The translations under genes were made by a program, and so were the position numbers. 54,535 bases of DNA from Candidatus Melainabacteria bacterium (GTDB taxonomy: Bacteria; Cyanobacteriota; Vampirovibrionia; LMEP-6097): the NCBI GenBank assembly GCA_005110385.1, contig DUDT01000011.1, positions 1-54,535 on the forward strand. The letters run 5' to 3'. Below are positions 23,624 to 32,070 of this stretch, one piece after another; position 1 is the stretch's first letter, and every line of letters starts with the position of its first letter. Under the pieces are notes generated by a model that had not been told where the DNA came from, ran no database searches, and worked only from the letters and a program-made list of their open reading frames with translations.

Positions 23624-23998
23624 ATGAGTATCAACTTCACTACTGCTTCAATAAAAAATGGCTTAACTGATGCGAAACCGCTTTTTCTCGATATTGACGA
23701 AGATGCTGGTGTATCTGGAAGATATTCCCAATTGGATATCGCTGATTTTGAAGAGGCTTTATTTTCAGATAAGATTCAGGATGAACACAGCATCTTCAAT
23801 GGTTTAGCTGAAGATAAGCAAAAGAATGAGTATATTGATCCAATGAAAGATGAGGGCTACGCTAAATTTGCCGATGAAATGAGGGAAATGATAAGCTCTG
23901 TGACTGACCCAGAAATGCAGGCTGTATTCGCTGAGCAGTTTGAAGCTACGTCGAAAGCTGTTTCAGATCGTCTAAATTATCAAGCATTAAAAAAATAG
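23624..23998 (+). CDS. Small acidic hypothetical protein
   Basis: 124 residues, acidic and helical, without Cys, signal or membrane span. Segments such as LDIADFEEALFSDKIQDEHS and EMREMISSVTDPEMQAVFAE suggest a helical bundle. No family recognised. It is divergent from rpe and converges on rpsG, 28 bp away. Conserved neighbours on both sides and a clean frame support coding. Confidence 0.7.
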   Translation: MSINFTTASIKNGLTDAKPLFLDIDEDAGVSGRYSQLDIADFEEALFSDKIQDEHSIFNGLAEDKQKNEYIDPMKDEGYAKFADEMREMISSVTDPEMQAVFAEQFEATSKAVSDRLNYQALKK

Positions 23999-24026
23999 AA
24001 CCGAAATTGTAGTTCAGCAATAATCC

Positions 24027-24506
24027 CTACATGGATTTAGCATAATGAGCAAAAGCTTTATTAGCTTCGGCCATTTTATGCGTATGTTCTTTAAGCTCGA
24101 TAGCTTTACCTTTATTTTCAAAAGCTTCTAATAATTCATTAGCTAAATTCTGGATAAAAGTCTTAGCACTTCTCTTACGAGCAGATTGGATAATCCATCT
24201 GTGTGCGATAGCATTACCTTTAAGTCTATCGACTGGCTCCGGAACTTGATAAGTAGCTCCACCGATTCTTCTAGCTTTTACTTTTACCACTGGGGTAACA
24301 TTCTCTACAGCTTTTCTGAATACATCTACTGATGGCTTATCCTTAATTTTAGTCTCAATGATATCTAAAGCTGAGTAGAATAATCTCTCTGCTAGAGACT
24401 TTTTACCGCAAGTCATCATTCTATTGATGAACAGAGCTACATCAATACTATTGAATTTTGAATCTGGAGTAGTTGGTCTTTTCTTAAAATTTGGTTTACG
24501 TGGCAT
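24027..24506 (-). CDS. rpsG: 30S ribosomal protein S7
   Basis: 159 residues. Conserved S7 features are visible: the basic start MPRKPNFKKRPTTPDSKF, FINRMMTCGKKSLAERLFYS, VENVTPVVKVKARRIGGATY (rRNA-binding hairpin) and AHRWIIQSARKR. It lies 16 bp after rpsL. The next gene of the classical str operon (fusA) does not follow; a convergent small gene does, so the operon is split here. Confidence 0.98.
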   Translation of the reverse strand: MPRKPNFKKRPTTPDSKFNSIDVALFINRMMTCGKKSLAERLFYSALDIIETKIKDKPSVDVFRKAVENVTPVVKVKARRIGGATYQVPEPVDRLKGNAIAHRWIIQSARKRSAKTFIQNLANELLEAFENKGKAIELKEHTHKMAEANKAFAHYAKSM

Positions 24507-24522
24507 AGTTTAATTTACCTTA

Positions 24523-24912
24523 TTATTTCTTCTTAGCTTGTACGCCACCTATTTTGGTACCGTATCTAGATCTACCCTGCTTACGGTCTTTAACACCCTG
24601 AGCGTCGAGTGTACCTCTTACTATGTGATAACCAACACCAGGTAAATCTTTTACTTTCCCACCCCTTACTAGAACCACACTGTGTTCCTGTAAGTTATGG
24701 CCGACACCTGGGATATAAGCCGTAATCTCTATACCGTTACTAAGCTTAACCCTTGCGATTTTACGCATCGCAGAGTTAGGTTTTTTAGGAGTAGCAGTCC
24801 TTACGTTAGTGCAAACACCTCTTTTAAAAGGGTTACCTTCACAAGCTGGAGCGTTTTTCCTCTTTTTCTTCTTAATACGCGGTTTTCTAATTAGTTGTTG
24901 TAATGTTGGCAT
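24523..24912 (-). CDS. rpsL: 30S ribosomal protein S12
   Basis: 129 residues from the ATG at 24912 (a TTG two codons upstream is an alternative). It carries [12 protein letters not shown], the decoding-centre loop [17 protein letters not shown], and [17 protein letters not shown] with the Pro/Lys positions where streptomycin-resistance changes occur in other bacteria. The first Lys of that loop (PKKPNS) is the usual one. An extended -10 lies only 13 bases upstream, so the mRNA leader is very short. Confidence 0.98.
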   Translation of the reverse strand: MPTLQQLIRKPRIKKKKRKNAPACEGNPFKRGVCTNVRTATPKKPNSAMRKIARVKLSNGIEITAYIPGVGHNLQEHSVVLVRGGKVKDLPGVGYHIVRGTLDAQGVKDRKQGRSRYGTKIGGVQAKKK

Positions 24913-24924
24913 TGACAAAGGACG

Positions 24925-24930
24925 ATTATA
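24925..24930 (-). promoter_or_regulatory. Extended -10 of the rpsL-rpsG operon
   Basis: On the minus strand TGC-TATAAT forms an extended -10 (24925-24930); no good -35 is seen. The distance to the rpsL ATG is 12 bases, leaving a leader of roughly seven bases. There is no Shine-Dalgarno sequence in it. Confidence 0.5.
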
Positions 24931-24978
24931 GCATTTTCTGTAAATCTTTCTTTGTCTTAAAGAAAATTTTATTTTACA

Positions 24979-25383
24979 ATGCTTATATTGTTAGAGGCGG
25001 TTTTAGTAAAAGAGTTCAATTCGGATACCGATTTAGGTAGGCTAGCTGAGCTGTGGGGCAATCTCTGTATGATTCAGCAGATGCGTGGTGGCTCGCACTG
25101 GATGGAAAAGTATCAAAAAAGTGGTTTAAATTGGTCTGATTATCTAACTAAATTAACGAATTTACCTGAATCCAAAGCTTTAGTCTTTATTATGAAAGAA
25201 GTAGTTTTTGGTTTTACTTTCTTTACTATTGAAAAAGATTTAGCTACTATTCGTGAGTTTTATTTAGAACCTGGCTATAAAGATAAGTTAAATACAGATG
25301 TAGTTATAGAGGATATTAAATCTCAGTTACGAAATCAGGGCGTGCAGTTTATTGAATTTGATATTAAAGATCTACCGATTTAG
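24979..25383 (+). CDS. GNAT-like acetyltransferase, small
   Basis: 134 residues with a weak GNAT outline: [20 protein letters not shown] at the N-terminal helix, then a strand pair [18 protein letters not shown] and [15 protein letters not shown], the position of the acetyl-CoA-binding loop. The canonical Arg/Gln-x-x-Gly-x-Gly/Ala is not clear ([12 protein letters not shown] instead), so activity is uncertain. The 3' end overlaps the convergent cinA by 20 bp. Confidence 0.65.
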   Translation: MLILLEAVLVKEFNSDTDLGRLAELWGNLCMIQQMRGGSHWMEKYQKSGLNWSDYLTKLTNLPESKALVFIMKEVVFGFTFFTIEKDLATIREFYLEPGYKDKLNTDVVIEDIKSQLRNQGVQFIEFDIKDLPI

Positions 25384-26692
25384 GTAGAGTGTTTAACATT
25401 TGGTAAACTTCATAGAGAGTTTTTAAGACCGCTAATTCCCGCACCTGCTCTCTATTTAATTTTCGAGAAAACCAGTCTAACTGTAGAGACCGCTGCACCA
25501 CTCCAATTTCTGCGTTTTCGCCCGCCTCATGATCTTTATTTTTAGGTTTAAATAGAATGCTGATAAATATAGTCCCAACTGGCTTTTCTGGAGTGCCGCC
25601 ATCTGGCCCAGCTATTCCTGTTATGGAGACATTTATGTCAGATTTAGAAATCTTACTTAAACCTAAAGCCATTTCAGAGGCGGTTTCCATAGAAACCGCA
25701 CCATGATTCAAAAGGGTTTCTGCCTTCACTCCAAGAATATCTATTTTAGCTTCATTTGAATAAGTTATTACTCCCATCTTGAAATAAGCTGAGGAGCCTG
25801 AGATATCTGTCATGGTTTTAGCCAAAAGACCAGCAGTGCACGATTCTGCGAAAGCTATATTAAATTTGTTCGCTATAAGATATTTTGCAAGAATGCTTGC
25901 TGTCGTATCTTCATCATAAGCATAGATGTATTTTTGCATTTTGCTTTCAATTTCAGCAATAACTGGCTGTATAAGTGTTTCAGCGGATTCTTTAGTTTTT
26001 GCTTTAGCTGTTATGCGTACATAACATTCTCCGAGATTAGCGTAAGGAGCTACGCTAGGGTTTACTCTGCTAAAGATTTCTTCACCAAGTATCTCTGCCA
26101 TATGTGATTCACCGATATTAAAAAATTTTATTTTACGTGAAATTATTACAGATTCTAAGTCTTTCTGTTGAAGCTCATTCTGGAGGAATGCCCTAACGTG
26201 ATGCTCGAACATATTTTTCATTTCAGAAGGAACACCAGGGAAGGTTATTAATATAGCTTCTCTATGCTTTAGTATAATTCCCGTGGCTGTGCCAGTTGGA
26301 TTTGCGATTAACTTAGAGCCTTCTGGTACTAAGGCTTGCCTGAAGTTAATTTCCGGAATAGATCTATTAAAGGCTTGAAATTTATCTAAGAGTAACTGCC
26401 TTAATTCAGGACTCTCAAATAAGGGTCTTCCAGTGAAATCCGATATTACTTCATGAGTAATGTCATCACTAGTGGGTCCTAGCCCGCCAGTGATTATTAT
26501 TAAATCTGAACGTGAGCAAGCAAGATCTAAACAGAGCTTTATACGTTCTGGATTATCGCCTACTGTCGTGTGAAAATAAGTGCTGATGCCTAGTGCGTTT
26601 AACTCTTCAGAAAGATAACTTGCATTAGTATTCACTACATGACCGATTAACAGTTCAGTGCCGACGGCAATAATTTCAGCTTTTAAATTCAT
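25364..26692 (-). CDS. cinA: CinA: nicotinamide-nucleotide amidase / ADP-ribose pyrophosphatase fusion
   Basis: 442 residues. The N-terminal MoCF-type pyrophosphatase domain has KAEIIAVGTELLIGHVVNTN and IITGGLGPTSDD. The C-terminal PncC deamidase domain has FAESCTAGLLAKTMTDISGS (Ser-Thr catalytic motif), VITYSNEAK and SITGIAGPDGGTPEKPVGT. The protein recycles NMN and is damage- and competence-associated in other bacteria. Residues about 387-402 (KDHEAGENAEIGVV) are an in-frame copy of the palindromic repeat, in a surface loop before the last helix. It is two bases after the unknown gene at 26695 and so probably in one operon behind the Fur-type boxes. Confidence 0.96.
   Translation of the reverse strand: MNLKAEIIAVGTELLIGHVVNTNASYLSEELNALGISTYFHTTVGDNPERIKLCLDLACSRSDLIIITGGLGPTSDDITHEVISDFTGRPLFESPELRQLLLDKFQAFNRSIPEINFRQALVPEGSKLIANPTGTATGIILKHREAILITFPGVPSEMKNMFEHHVRAFLQNELQQKDLESVIISRKIKFFNIGESHMAEILGEEIFSRVNPSVAPYANLGECYVRITAKAKTKESAETLIQPVIAEIESKMQKYIYAYDEDTTASILAKYLIANKFNIAFAESCTAGLLAKTMTDISGSSAYFKMGVITYSNEAKIDILGVKAETLLNHGAVSMETASEMALGLSKISKSDINVSITGIAGPDGGTPEKPVGTIFISILFKPKNKDHEAGENAEIGVVQRSLQLDWFSRKLNREQVRELAVLKTLYEVYQMLNTLPKSVDL
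25501..25534 (-). repeat. Palindromic repeat element inside cinA
   Basis: CTCCAATTTCTGCGTTTTCG and the following CCTCATGATC match the other copies, in the coding orientation that gives DHEAGENAEIG. It keeps the frame and reduces to about 34 bp with no clear right arm. Confidence 0.7.
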
Positions 26693-26694
26693 AA

Positions 26695-27759
26695 TTAACC
26701 CTGTAAGGCTGTCTGGTGCTTCTGTAGTTTTTGATTAATTTGCTCAATCTCGTGACTAATCACGGAACTTACTCTCTCTAGTGTATCTTGTTTAGGAATT
26801 TTTAAACCGAGCAATTCAAAGCTTTTTTTAACTGCTGGATATAAGCCTTGTGGTATTTTTTTTGTCATCATATCGCCATTAAAGAAATTATTTTTTCCAG
26901 GTTCGGTCTCTTTACCAGAAAGTGTTGCATTGGCATTGGCTATGCCTAAAACAGATGAAACCAGACTGGCTGAAAGTTCTATGATACGTTTATGGTTAGG
27001 CAAAAGGTTACTCGCTAATTTTCGTACACCCAGCAATAAAGCTTCATTAAAACAGATAAAATCCTCATTAGCGGTAAGTTTCAATTTATTTGCGTATGGA
27101 TTTTTGGTTTTAATCTGAAGCATTAACTCTGCAAGCCTATGCTTAGCACTATAAGTCGCTAACATCGGCAAAGCTGGAATAAGCATTATGGCACTGGAGG
27201 CGAATTTAGATATTTTCCTTAAAGCCTCTGGAGTATTAGAGACTGAGTTTTTAGTTCTGATATGGTCATAAGTACTAGCAGCTATTCCTAATACAGATAA
27301 GCCCCTTACATAGGTTGCTATGATACGGTCTTCATGATTTTCAAATTGTTTATTAATTGAATTTTTATCATCCTCTATATTAAGACCTAAGAGTTTAGCT
27401 CCTTTTAGCATTAGCCCTTTAACTGACTCTGGCAGGCTTTTAGTTTTATTTGCGAGTAATTCTTCAGCACTGTTTACTATATACATAAAATTATCACCTG
27501 AAAATTTTCCTTCAAGTAGCATAGAAGCAGTTCCAATAATCATTTCGAAAAGAGCTGTGTTAGCAGTGAAATTTTCCACTTTTAAAGCATTTTTCTCAAG
27601 ATTTCCATGAATTCTTCTGAGTTTAATTATTTCTTGGCTAGTATCAGAATCACGGATAATTTGTTTAATTTGATTGGTTTGCAGGGGACCTGAATTAGTC
27701 TTTAAATTATTAGTTAAAGGATTTTGTGTATTAGGTTTAGTGGCCGCTGCTTGAAGCAA
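26695..27759 (-). CDS. Hypothetical protein upstream of cinA, behind a Fur-type box
   Basis: 354 residues from a TTG at 27759; the next Met lies 70 residues in. The N-terminal ~50 residues are polar and Asn/Gln-rich. Two moderately hydrophobic helices follow (TALFEMIIGTASMLLEG and SAIMLIPALPMLATYSA), and the rest is helical (KRIIELSASLVSSVLGIA). No family recognised. It ends two bases before cinA. A perfect 7-1-7 Fur/PerR-type palindrome lies 22 bp upstream of its start, suggesting iron- or peroxide-dependent control. Confidence 0.72.
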   Translation of the reverse strand: MLQAAATKPNTQNPLTNNLKTNSGPLQTNQIKQIIRDSDTSQEIIKLRRIHGNLEKNALKVENFTANTALFEMIIGTASMLLEGKFSGDNFMYIVNSAEELLANKTKSLPESVKGLMLKGAKLLGLNIEDDKNSINKQFENHEDRIIATYVRGLSVLGIAASTYDHIRTKNSVSNTPEALRKISKFASSAIMLIPALPMLATYSAKHRLAELMLQIKTKNPYANKLKLTANEDFICFNEALLLGVRKLASNLLPNHKRIIELSASLVSSVLGIANANATLSGKETEPGKNNFFNGDMMTKKIPQGLYPAVKKSFELLGLKIPKQDTLERVSSVISHEIEQINQKLQKHQTALQG

Positions 27760-27780
27760 TTTGGATACTCAGGTCTTAAA

Positions 27781-27795
27781 TGAGAATTATTCTCA
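27781..27795. promoter_or_regulatory. Fur/PerR-type box 1
   Basis: TGAGAATTATTCTCA is a perfect 7-1-7 palindrome. It fits the consensus TGATAATNATTATCA apart from G for T and C for A in symmetric positions. It lies between the divergent genes at 27759 and 27886. Confidence 0.65.
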
Positions 27796-27825
27796 ACTCC
27801 CTCTTATTGTTATTCTAAGTCTTAT

Positions 27826-27840
27826 TGAGAATAATTATCA
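27826..27840. promoter_or_regulatory. Fur/PerR-type box 2
   Basis: TGAGAATAATTATCA differs from the 7-1-7 consensus TGATAATNATTATCA at one base and is extended symmetrically to ATTGAGAATAATTATCAAT. It sits 46 bp upstream of the nucleosidase-like gene. Confidence 0.68.
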
Positions 27841-27885
27841 ATAAAGAAATGATAAATTTTAAAGTTCTAGTATTGACTAAGATAT

Positions 27886-28575
27886 ATGATTCTCGTATGT
27901 TCAGCTTGGGAAGAGGAAACTAAATATCTTGATCTACGTCAAGATAAGTTCAAAATTATTCACTTGGGTATTGGTTATCTTCAAGCGGCATTAAATTTAC
28001 AGAGATTTCTTCTTAGCAGGGGAAAAGCAGAACATGGTGCTTTGCAAGAATCCCCCGTCTTAAGTTACAGAGACCTACCTCAAATAGAAAAAATTTATTT
28101 TATAGGTACTGCTGGGCTAATTTCTAAGGCTGATATTAATTGGGACATGCCAGTGTTTTCCGTAAATAAAGTATCTTTAAGTCTGCCACTGAGTTTTAAA
28201 AAGCAGGCTTATATACCTAAGGCTTATCCTGAATTTATTTTAGAGGCGAGTACTGAGCTGAATGTGGCAGATTGCATTTCTTCTTTGGAGATTACAAATA
28301 GCTCTAAACTGAGTCGTGACATTGAAGGTTTAGTTTCTGCAAGAAATGAAGAAGGCAAGGAGAACACAGAAAATGAAATTCCGTATAGATTTCTTTTAGA
28401 GAATATGGAACTTTATGGCGTCACACAAGTCGCAGCAGAGTTTAATATTCCATGTTCAGCTCTACTTGGAGTTACGAATAGAACAGATGCTTCTGCACAT
28501 CAAGACTGGAGCAGTAACCATAAAAGAGTTTCAAAACTGCTTTGCAAGTGCTTTTCAGAATTAGTACATGATTGA
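27886..28575 (+). CDS. Phosphorylase/nucleosidase superfamily protein (MTAN or futalosine hydrolase-like)
   Basis: 229 residues. The fold is shown by MILVCSAWEEE at the N-terminus, IYFIGTAGLIS in the phosphate/ribose loop, and ENMELYGVTQVAAEFNIPCS, which corresponds to the E-M-E purine/ribose-binding motif (MEGAA in MTAN). LLGVTNRTDASAHQDWSSNH follows, with the expected catalytic-Asp region. Residues about 150-160 (NEEGKENTENEIPYRF) may be a worn copy of the palindromic repeat. Substrate cannot be told from sequence. Two Fur-type boxes are upstream, one adjacent. Confidence 0.7.
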   Translation: MILVCSAWEEETKYLDLRQDKFKIIHLGIGYLQAALNLQRFLLSRGKAEHGALQESPVLSYRDLPQIEKIYFIGTAGLISKADINWDMPVFSVNKVSLSLPLSFKKQAYIPKAYPEFILEASTELNVADCISSLEITNSSKLSRDIEGLVSARNEEGKENTENEIPYRFLLENMELYGVTQVAAEFNIPCSALLGVTNRTDASAHQDWSSNHKRVSKLLCKCFSELVHD

Positions 28576-28583
28576 CAATCTCA

Positions 28584-29347
28584 CTAAACTTTTTGAAAGC
28601 TTTTTTCCTTGATCAATTCTGCAAGTTTATAAGCTTGGTTACGAATCTCTGGGACAGCTGTAGTTTCCCAGAGTTTTCCTTTAAGTGCAGGCCCCAGAGT
28701 AAACAAAACTTCGGAAGTTTTCGAATTTTTGTCAATCAAAGCCCCTTCCGTACTAGCTTCAAAACCAAGAGAAAGTGAATCTGGTTTAATAGTGCCATCA
28801 TTTAAAAGTTTATTCAGTAAAGGATCCTCTATCTGACAAAAATCAAACTCTAAGCCAGAGCAGTTCAGCACCCTTGATGCGGTAATGATTTTTACTTCTT
28901 TACTGACTCTGTCTAAGTACGAAATCTCAACTTTTTTTGTTTCTTCATTAATTTTATATTCTAAGATTTTCCCAGCATGAATCTTGAGCTGAGATTCTGA
29001 GATCATAGAATGACTTGACGCCAGTTTTCAAGATTATAAAACATTCTCGGTAGGAACGAGCGAGGCGTAATATTTTCATCTCGCTTTTGAGCCCAATTTA
29101 AAAAATGATTCGGGTCGTTCGGAAAGGCACTCATATTCTGTGCTGGAACATTTAGTAAATGAAACCTGTTACTAGTGGAATATGCAAAGCCGCGCGAAAA
29201 TCTAGGAGACCTATCTATAAGAATCACTCTGCTTGGGGCGTCAAAATCACTACTCAAAAGCTCTATCTTCCATGTCCTTAGGATATCAAATTTATTGTTT
29301 TTTTTCGAATGGAAGAAGGAAAGTCTTATAAGTAAAGGTTCTTGCAA
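28584..29347 (-). pseudogene. Decayed FAD/NAD(P)-binding protein (NAD_binding_9 type)
   Basis: Two frames joined by an ATGA overlap (29003-29006) each match part of one family. The upstream frame has RVILIDRSPRFSRGFAYST, HLLNVPAQNMSAFPNDPNHF and FLPRMFY. The downstream frame has ASRVLNCSGLEFDF, DPLLNKLL and LGPALKGKLWETTAVPEIRN. The N-terminal GxGxxG strand and roughly 250 central residues expected between the halves are missing, so no functional oxidoreductase can be made. Its 5' end overlaps the end of the ftsI gene by 22 bp. Confidence 0.85.
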
Positions 29348-30912
29348 TAATTTGCGACTTGATTAAACAAAGGTCCTGCGACCGTATCACCCCAGCCACC
29401 ATCAGTTTTAGGATCATCAATTACTACAAGACTGATATATTGAGGCTTTTCAGCAGGAAAGAAACCAATAAAGGATGCAACGGTTTTATAGCCAGAATAT
29501 CTGCCATTTTCTAATTTCTGAGCGGTACCAGTCTTACCTGCAATATTCAATCCCGCCACTTTACCTGAATTAGCATGCTTATCTTTGATATTCGCTGCCA
29601 CAGATTCAGCCAGCATTTTTTGAATGGCTTTAGCTATTTTGGGTTCCAGAATCTTGACTTTAGTTTTTAGATTTTGATTATTGGAATTAACTTTAAGAAT
29701 AGTAGGTTTAATCCATTCACCATCATTGGCGATAGTGTTAATCGCGGTAAGCACTTGTATTGGTGTGACAGAGATAGCTCCCTGACCTATAGCAGTAGAT
29801 GCTAGGTCTGAATTCATCCAAGTGGATTTATCCCTTAATATACCAGCACTTTCGCCAGGTAATTCTATATTAGTTTTATTACCAAAGCCAAACATAGTCA
29901 GATAATTAAAAAAAGTTTCACTACCCATTTTCAGTCCTAGATGGGCTGAGAAAGGATTACTGGATCTTTGAAAGAGTTGAGTTAGACTCAACTCTTCTGC
30001 TCTCGTTCTACTTGCAGAGTAGTCATGATTTTGGATACGCCATCTATCTACGGTAATATAACCTTTATCTACGAATTTATAATCCAGATCAATAGTCTTA
30101 GAATCCAATGCTGAAGCGACTGTTATGATTTTAAAAATAGAACCGGGTTGATAAACATCAACTAGACTCCAATTCTTCATATCCTCCAAGCTGTATTCTT
30201 GGTATAGATTAGGGTTAAATGATGGTGCAGTAGCCCAGGCTAGTATTTCACCAGTCCTGACTTTCATAACTATAATAGTACCTCTTCTCGCTTTCGCTTT
30301 TTCCAAGTGCTTAGATAATCTATCTTCAGCAAAACCTTGCAAACGAGAGTCCAAGCTTAGCTCTAATTTATTCTCAGTATGATTTTCTAGTACTTCTTGA
30401 AAATAAAGCTCCGCTCCCTGTCTCGGTTTTCCATAAGAATCTACGTAACCAAGTATGTGTGAAGCAAAGCTGTCTTCTGGATAGAATCGTGTTATAACTC
30501 TGCGCAAGTACAATGACGGCGAATTAATGCCTCTAATCATTTTAACTTGTTCTCTTGTTAGGTTATAAGCTAATGTTTGACTGTATTTGCTATAGAGTAG
30601 TTTTCGAGATGATTCAGTAAAATCAAAAATCGCTCCTAGTTTAAGAGCAAGTGCTTCTTTGTTTTCTTTTTTAGAAGCTGCTACTGGATTATACTCTAGA
30701 GTATATCTCTCTATATCCATTGCTAAGGTCTTACCAAATTTATCAGTAATCTCACCACGATTGATTTCAGATTTAATACTTTGGTGTAACTGCTTAACTC
30801 TTTTATGGTAATTTGGTCCCTGAATGATTTGTAGGTAGAATAATCTGCCGACTATTAAGAAGAAGCTGCTTACTACGAAGATCTGGATTAATCTATATCT
30901 AAATCTACTCAT
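29326..30912 (-). CDS. ftsI: FtsI/PBP2-class peptidoglycan transpeptidase
   Basis: 528 residues. One N-terminal membrane anchor (about 9-28), then the dimerisation segment and a transpeptidase domain with active-site Ser258 in PGSIFK, SSN at 317-319 and KTGT at 460-463. All motifs are intact. The length and the lack of PASTA domains fit a Gram-negative-type division PBP (septal PBP3) rather than SpoVD. It overlaps pheA by four bases (ATGA), giving a pheA-ftsI operon; mraY/mur genes are not adjacent. Confidence 0.93.
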   Translation of the reverse strand: MSRFRYRLIQIFVVSSFFLIVGRLFYLQIIQGPNYHKRVKQLHQSIKSEINRGEITDKFGKTLAMDIERYTLEYNPVAASKKENKEALALKLGAIFDFTESSRKLLYSKYSQTLAYNLTREQVKMIRGINSPSLYLRRVITRFYPEDSFASHILGYVDSYGKPRQGAELYFQEVLENHTENKLELSLDSRLQGFAEDRLSKHLEKAKARRGTIIVMKVRTGEILAWATAPSFNPNLYQEYSLEDMKNWSLVDVYQPGSIFKIITVASALDSKTIDLDYKFVDKGYITVDRWRIQNHDYSASRTRAEELSLTQLFQRSSNPFSAHLGLKMGSETFFNYLTMFGFGNKTNIELPGESAGILRDKSTWMNSDLASTAIGQGAISVTPIQVLTAINTIANDGEWIKPTILKVNSNNQNLKTKVKILEPKIAKAIQKMLAESVAANIKDKHANSGKVAGLNIAGKTGTAQKLENGRYSGYKTVASFIGFFPAEKPQYISLVVIDDPKTDGGWGDTVAGPLFNQVANYCKNLYL

Positions 30913-31763
30913 TTAGCACTCCTTGATATATGATAAGAGCCAAGCCATTTATAGTAATTAAAGAATAGGCTAAGTTCCCGCATTGCTTTGATGAAGTTTT
31001 GGTCTTCTCTGTGTGCATTACAGTCTACACAGAATAAATAACTGCCAAGCAGATTTTTTGAGGGACGTGATTCTATGCGAGATAGGTTTATATCATTATC
31101 AGCAAAGGCTTTTAAAATTTTGTGCAAGCTACCCGGTTCATCTACTATTTGAAAAATAATGGATGTTTTAGATGACTCATTTGGAATGAATTCCGCTGGT
31201 TTATCCTTTAATAACCAAAAACGTGTAGCGTTATTGTGTGAATCATTTATAGCTTTGCGAATAATTTTAAGATTATAGAGCTTTGCACAAAATTCTGGGG
31301 CTATGGCTGCTACCGTATTATCAGTGGTTTGAGAAGCTAATATCGCTGCTTGGCTATTACTTGCACAAGGCTCTGTATCTGCTGCTGGGCAGTGAACTCG
31401 CACGAAATCACCACACTGAGCGAAACTCATAGGATGTGAGAGTAACTTAGATATTTTACTAAGTTCTACATCATTTTTAGCTAGCAGGTTATGCTCTATA
31501 TTTAAAATATATTCTTTCGTAACATAGGCACCATTGTGCTTTAATAAAGCATCTAGCGTTTCCCCTACTCCACCCGCTAAAGAATTTTCTACTGGAAGGA
31601 CAGCGCTATCTAATTTACTTACAGAAATAGTCTCGACTAAATTAGTAATAGTCGGGAAGCTGATAAAATCTAGCTCTTCCGATGAAGCTGTCAGATGATT
31701 ATGTAAGTTTATTGCCGCTAAATGGGAAAACGACCCTGCGGGACCTAGGTACCCTATTTTCAT
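30909..31763 (-). CDS. pheA: Prephenate dehydratase with ACT domain
   Basis: 284 residues from the ATG at 31763. It makes phenylpyruvate in phenylalanine synthesis. The catalytic domain (about 1-180) has KIGYLGPAGSFSHLAA, VLPVENSLAGGVGETLD, LSHPMSFAQC and the TRF motif (NNATRFWLL). The ACT domain (about 190-275) has PGSLHKILKAFADNDINLSR and ESRPSKNLLGSYLF, which bind phenylalanine for feedback control. No chorismate mutase domain is present, so this is the monofunctional form. The gene overlaps ftsI by four bases. Confidence 0.96.
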   Translation of the reverse strand: MKIGYLGPAGSFSHLAAINLHNHLTASSEELDFISFPTITNLVETISVSKLDSAVLPVENSLAGGVGETLDALLKHNGAYVTKEYILNIEHNLLAKNDVELSKISKLLSHPMSFAQCGDFVRVHCPAADTEPCASNSQAAILASQTTDNTVAAIAPEFCAKLYNLKIIRKAINDSHNNATRFWLLKDKPAEFIPNESSKTSIIFQIVDEPGSLHKILKAFADNDINLSRIESRPSKNLLGSYLFCVDCNAHREDQNFIKAMRELSLFFNYYKWLGSYHISRSAK

Positions 31764-31833
31764 TACCAATCTATTATAAGCTAGGACTTGTTTAGTTGGC
31801 TAAAACTGCCCCAATTAATTTCACTTAAGGGAC

Positions 31834-31900
31834 GTGTAGCGGAACTCCAATTTCTACGTTTTCGTCGCCCTCAGCCTTGAACTTGTTCGTTCGGCTACAC
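31834..31900. repeat. Palindromic repeat element between pheA and flgE
   Basis: Arms GTGTAGCGGAAC and GTTCGGCTACAC (11 of 12 pair) bracket 67 bp whose interior includes TCCAATTTCTACGTTTTCGTCG and CAGCCTTGAACTTG. The left arm is almost identical to the one next to the copy inside lpxB. Confidence 0.75.
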
Positions 31901-31953
31901 ACCCATAAGGCACACTTCTTATGATAAACAAGGTGTTAACTCTATAAAAAATA

Positions 31954-31979
31954 AAAGCGGCCACGATCGTGACCGCTTT
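31954..31979 (-). terminator. Terminator of the flagellar hook/rod genes
   Basis: AAAGCGG (31954-31960) and CCGCTTT (31973-31979) pair around a palindromic CACGATCGTG. On the minus strand the stem is followed by ATTTTTTAT. It lies 92 bp after flgE. Confidence 0.78.
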
Positions 31980-32070
31980 ATGTACTTCTCCCTTTCCCAA
32001 AAAAATTCATGTAACTGTAACTAATTCAAACTAGGTCAAGAAAAGAAGCATAACTGAATCTCAGTAAGGA

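Noticed and set aside
28340-28386. Palindromic repeat inside the nucleosidase-like gene
   Set aside because: The sequence encoding ENTENEI is similar to the ENAEIE element but too short and worn to list as a copy with confidence.
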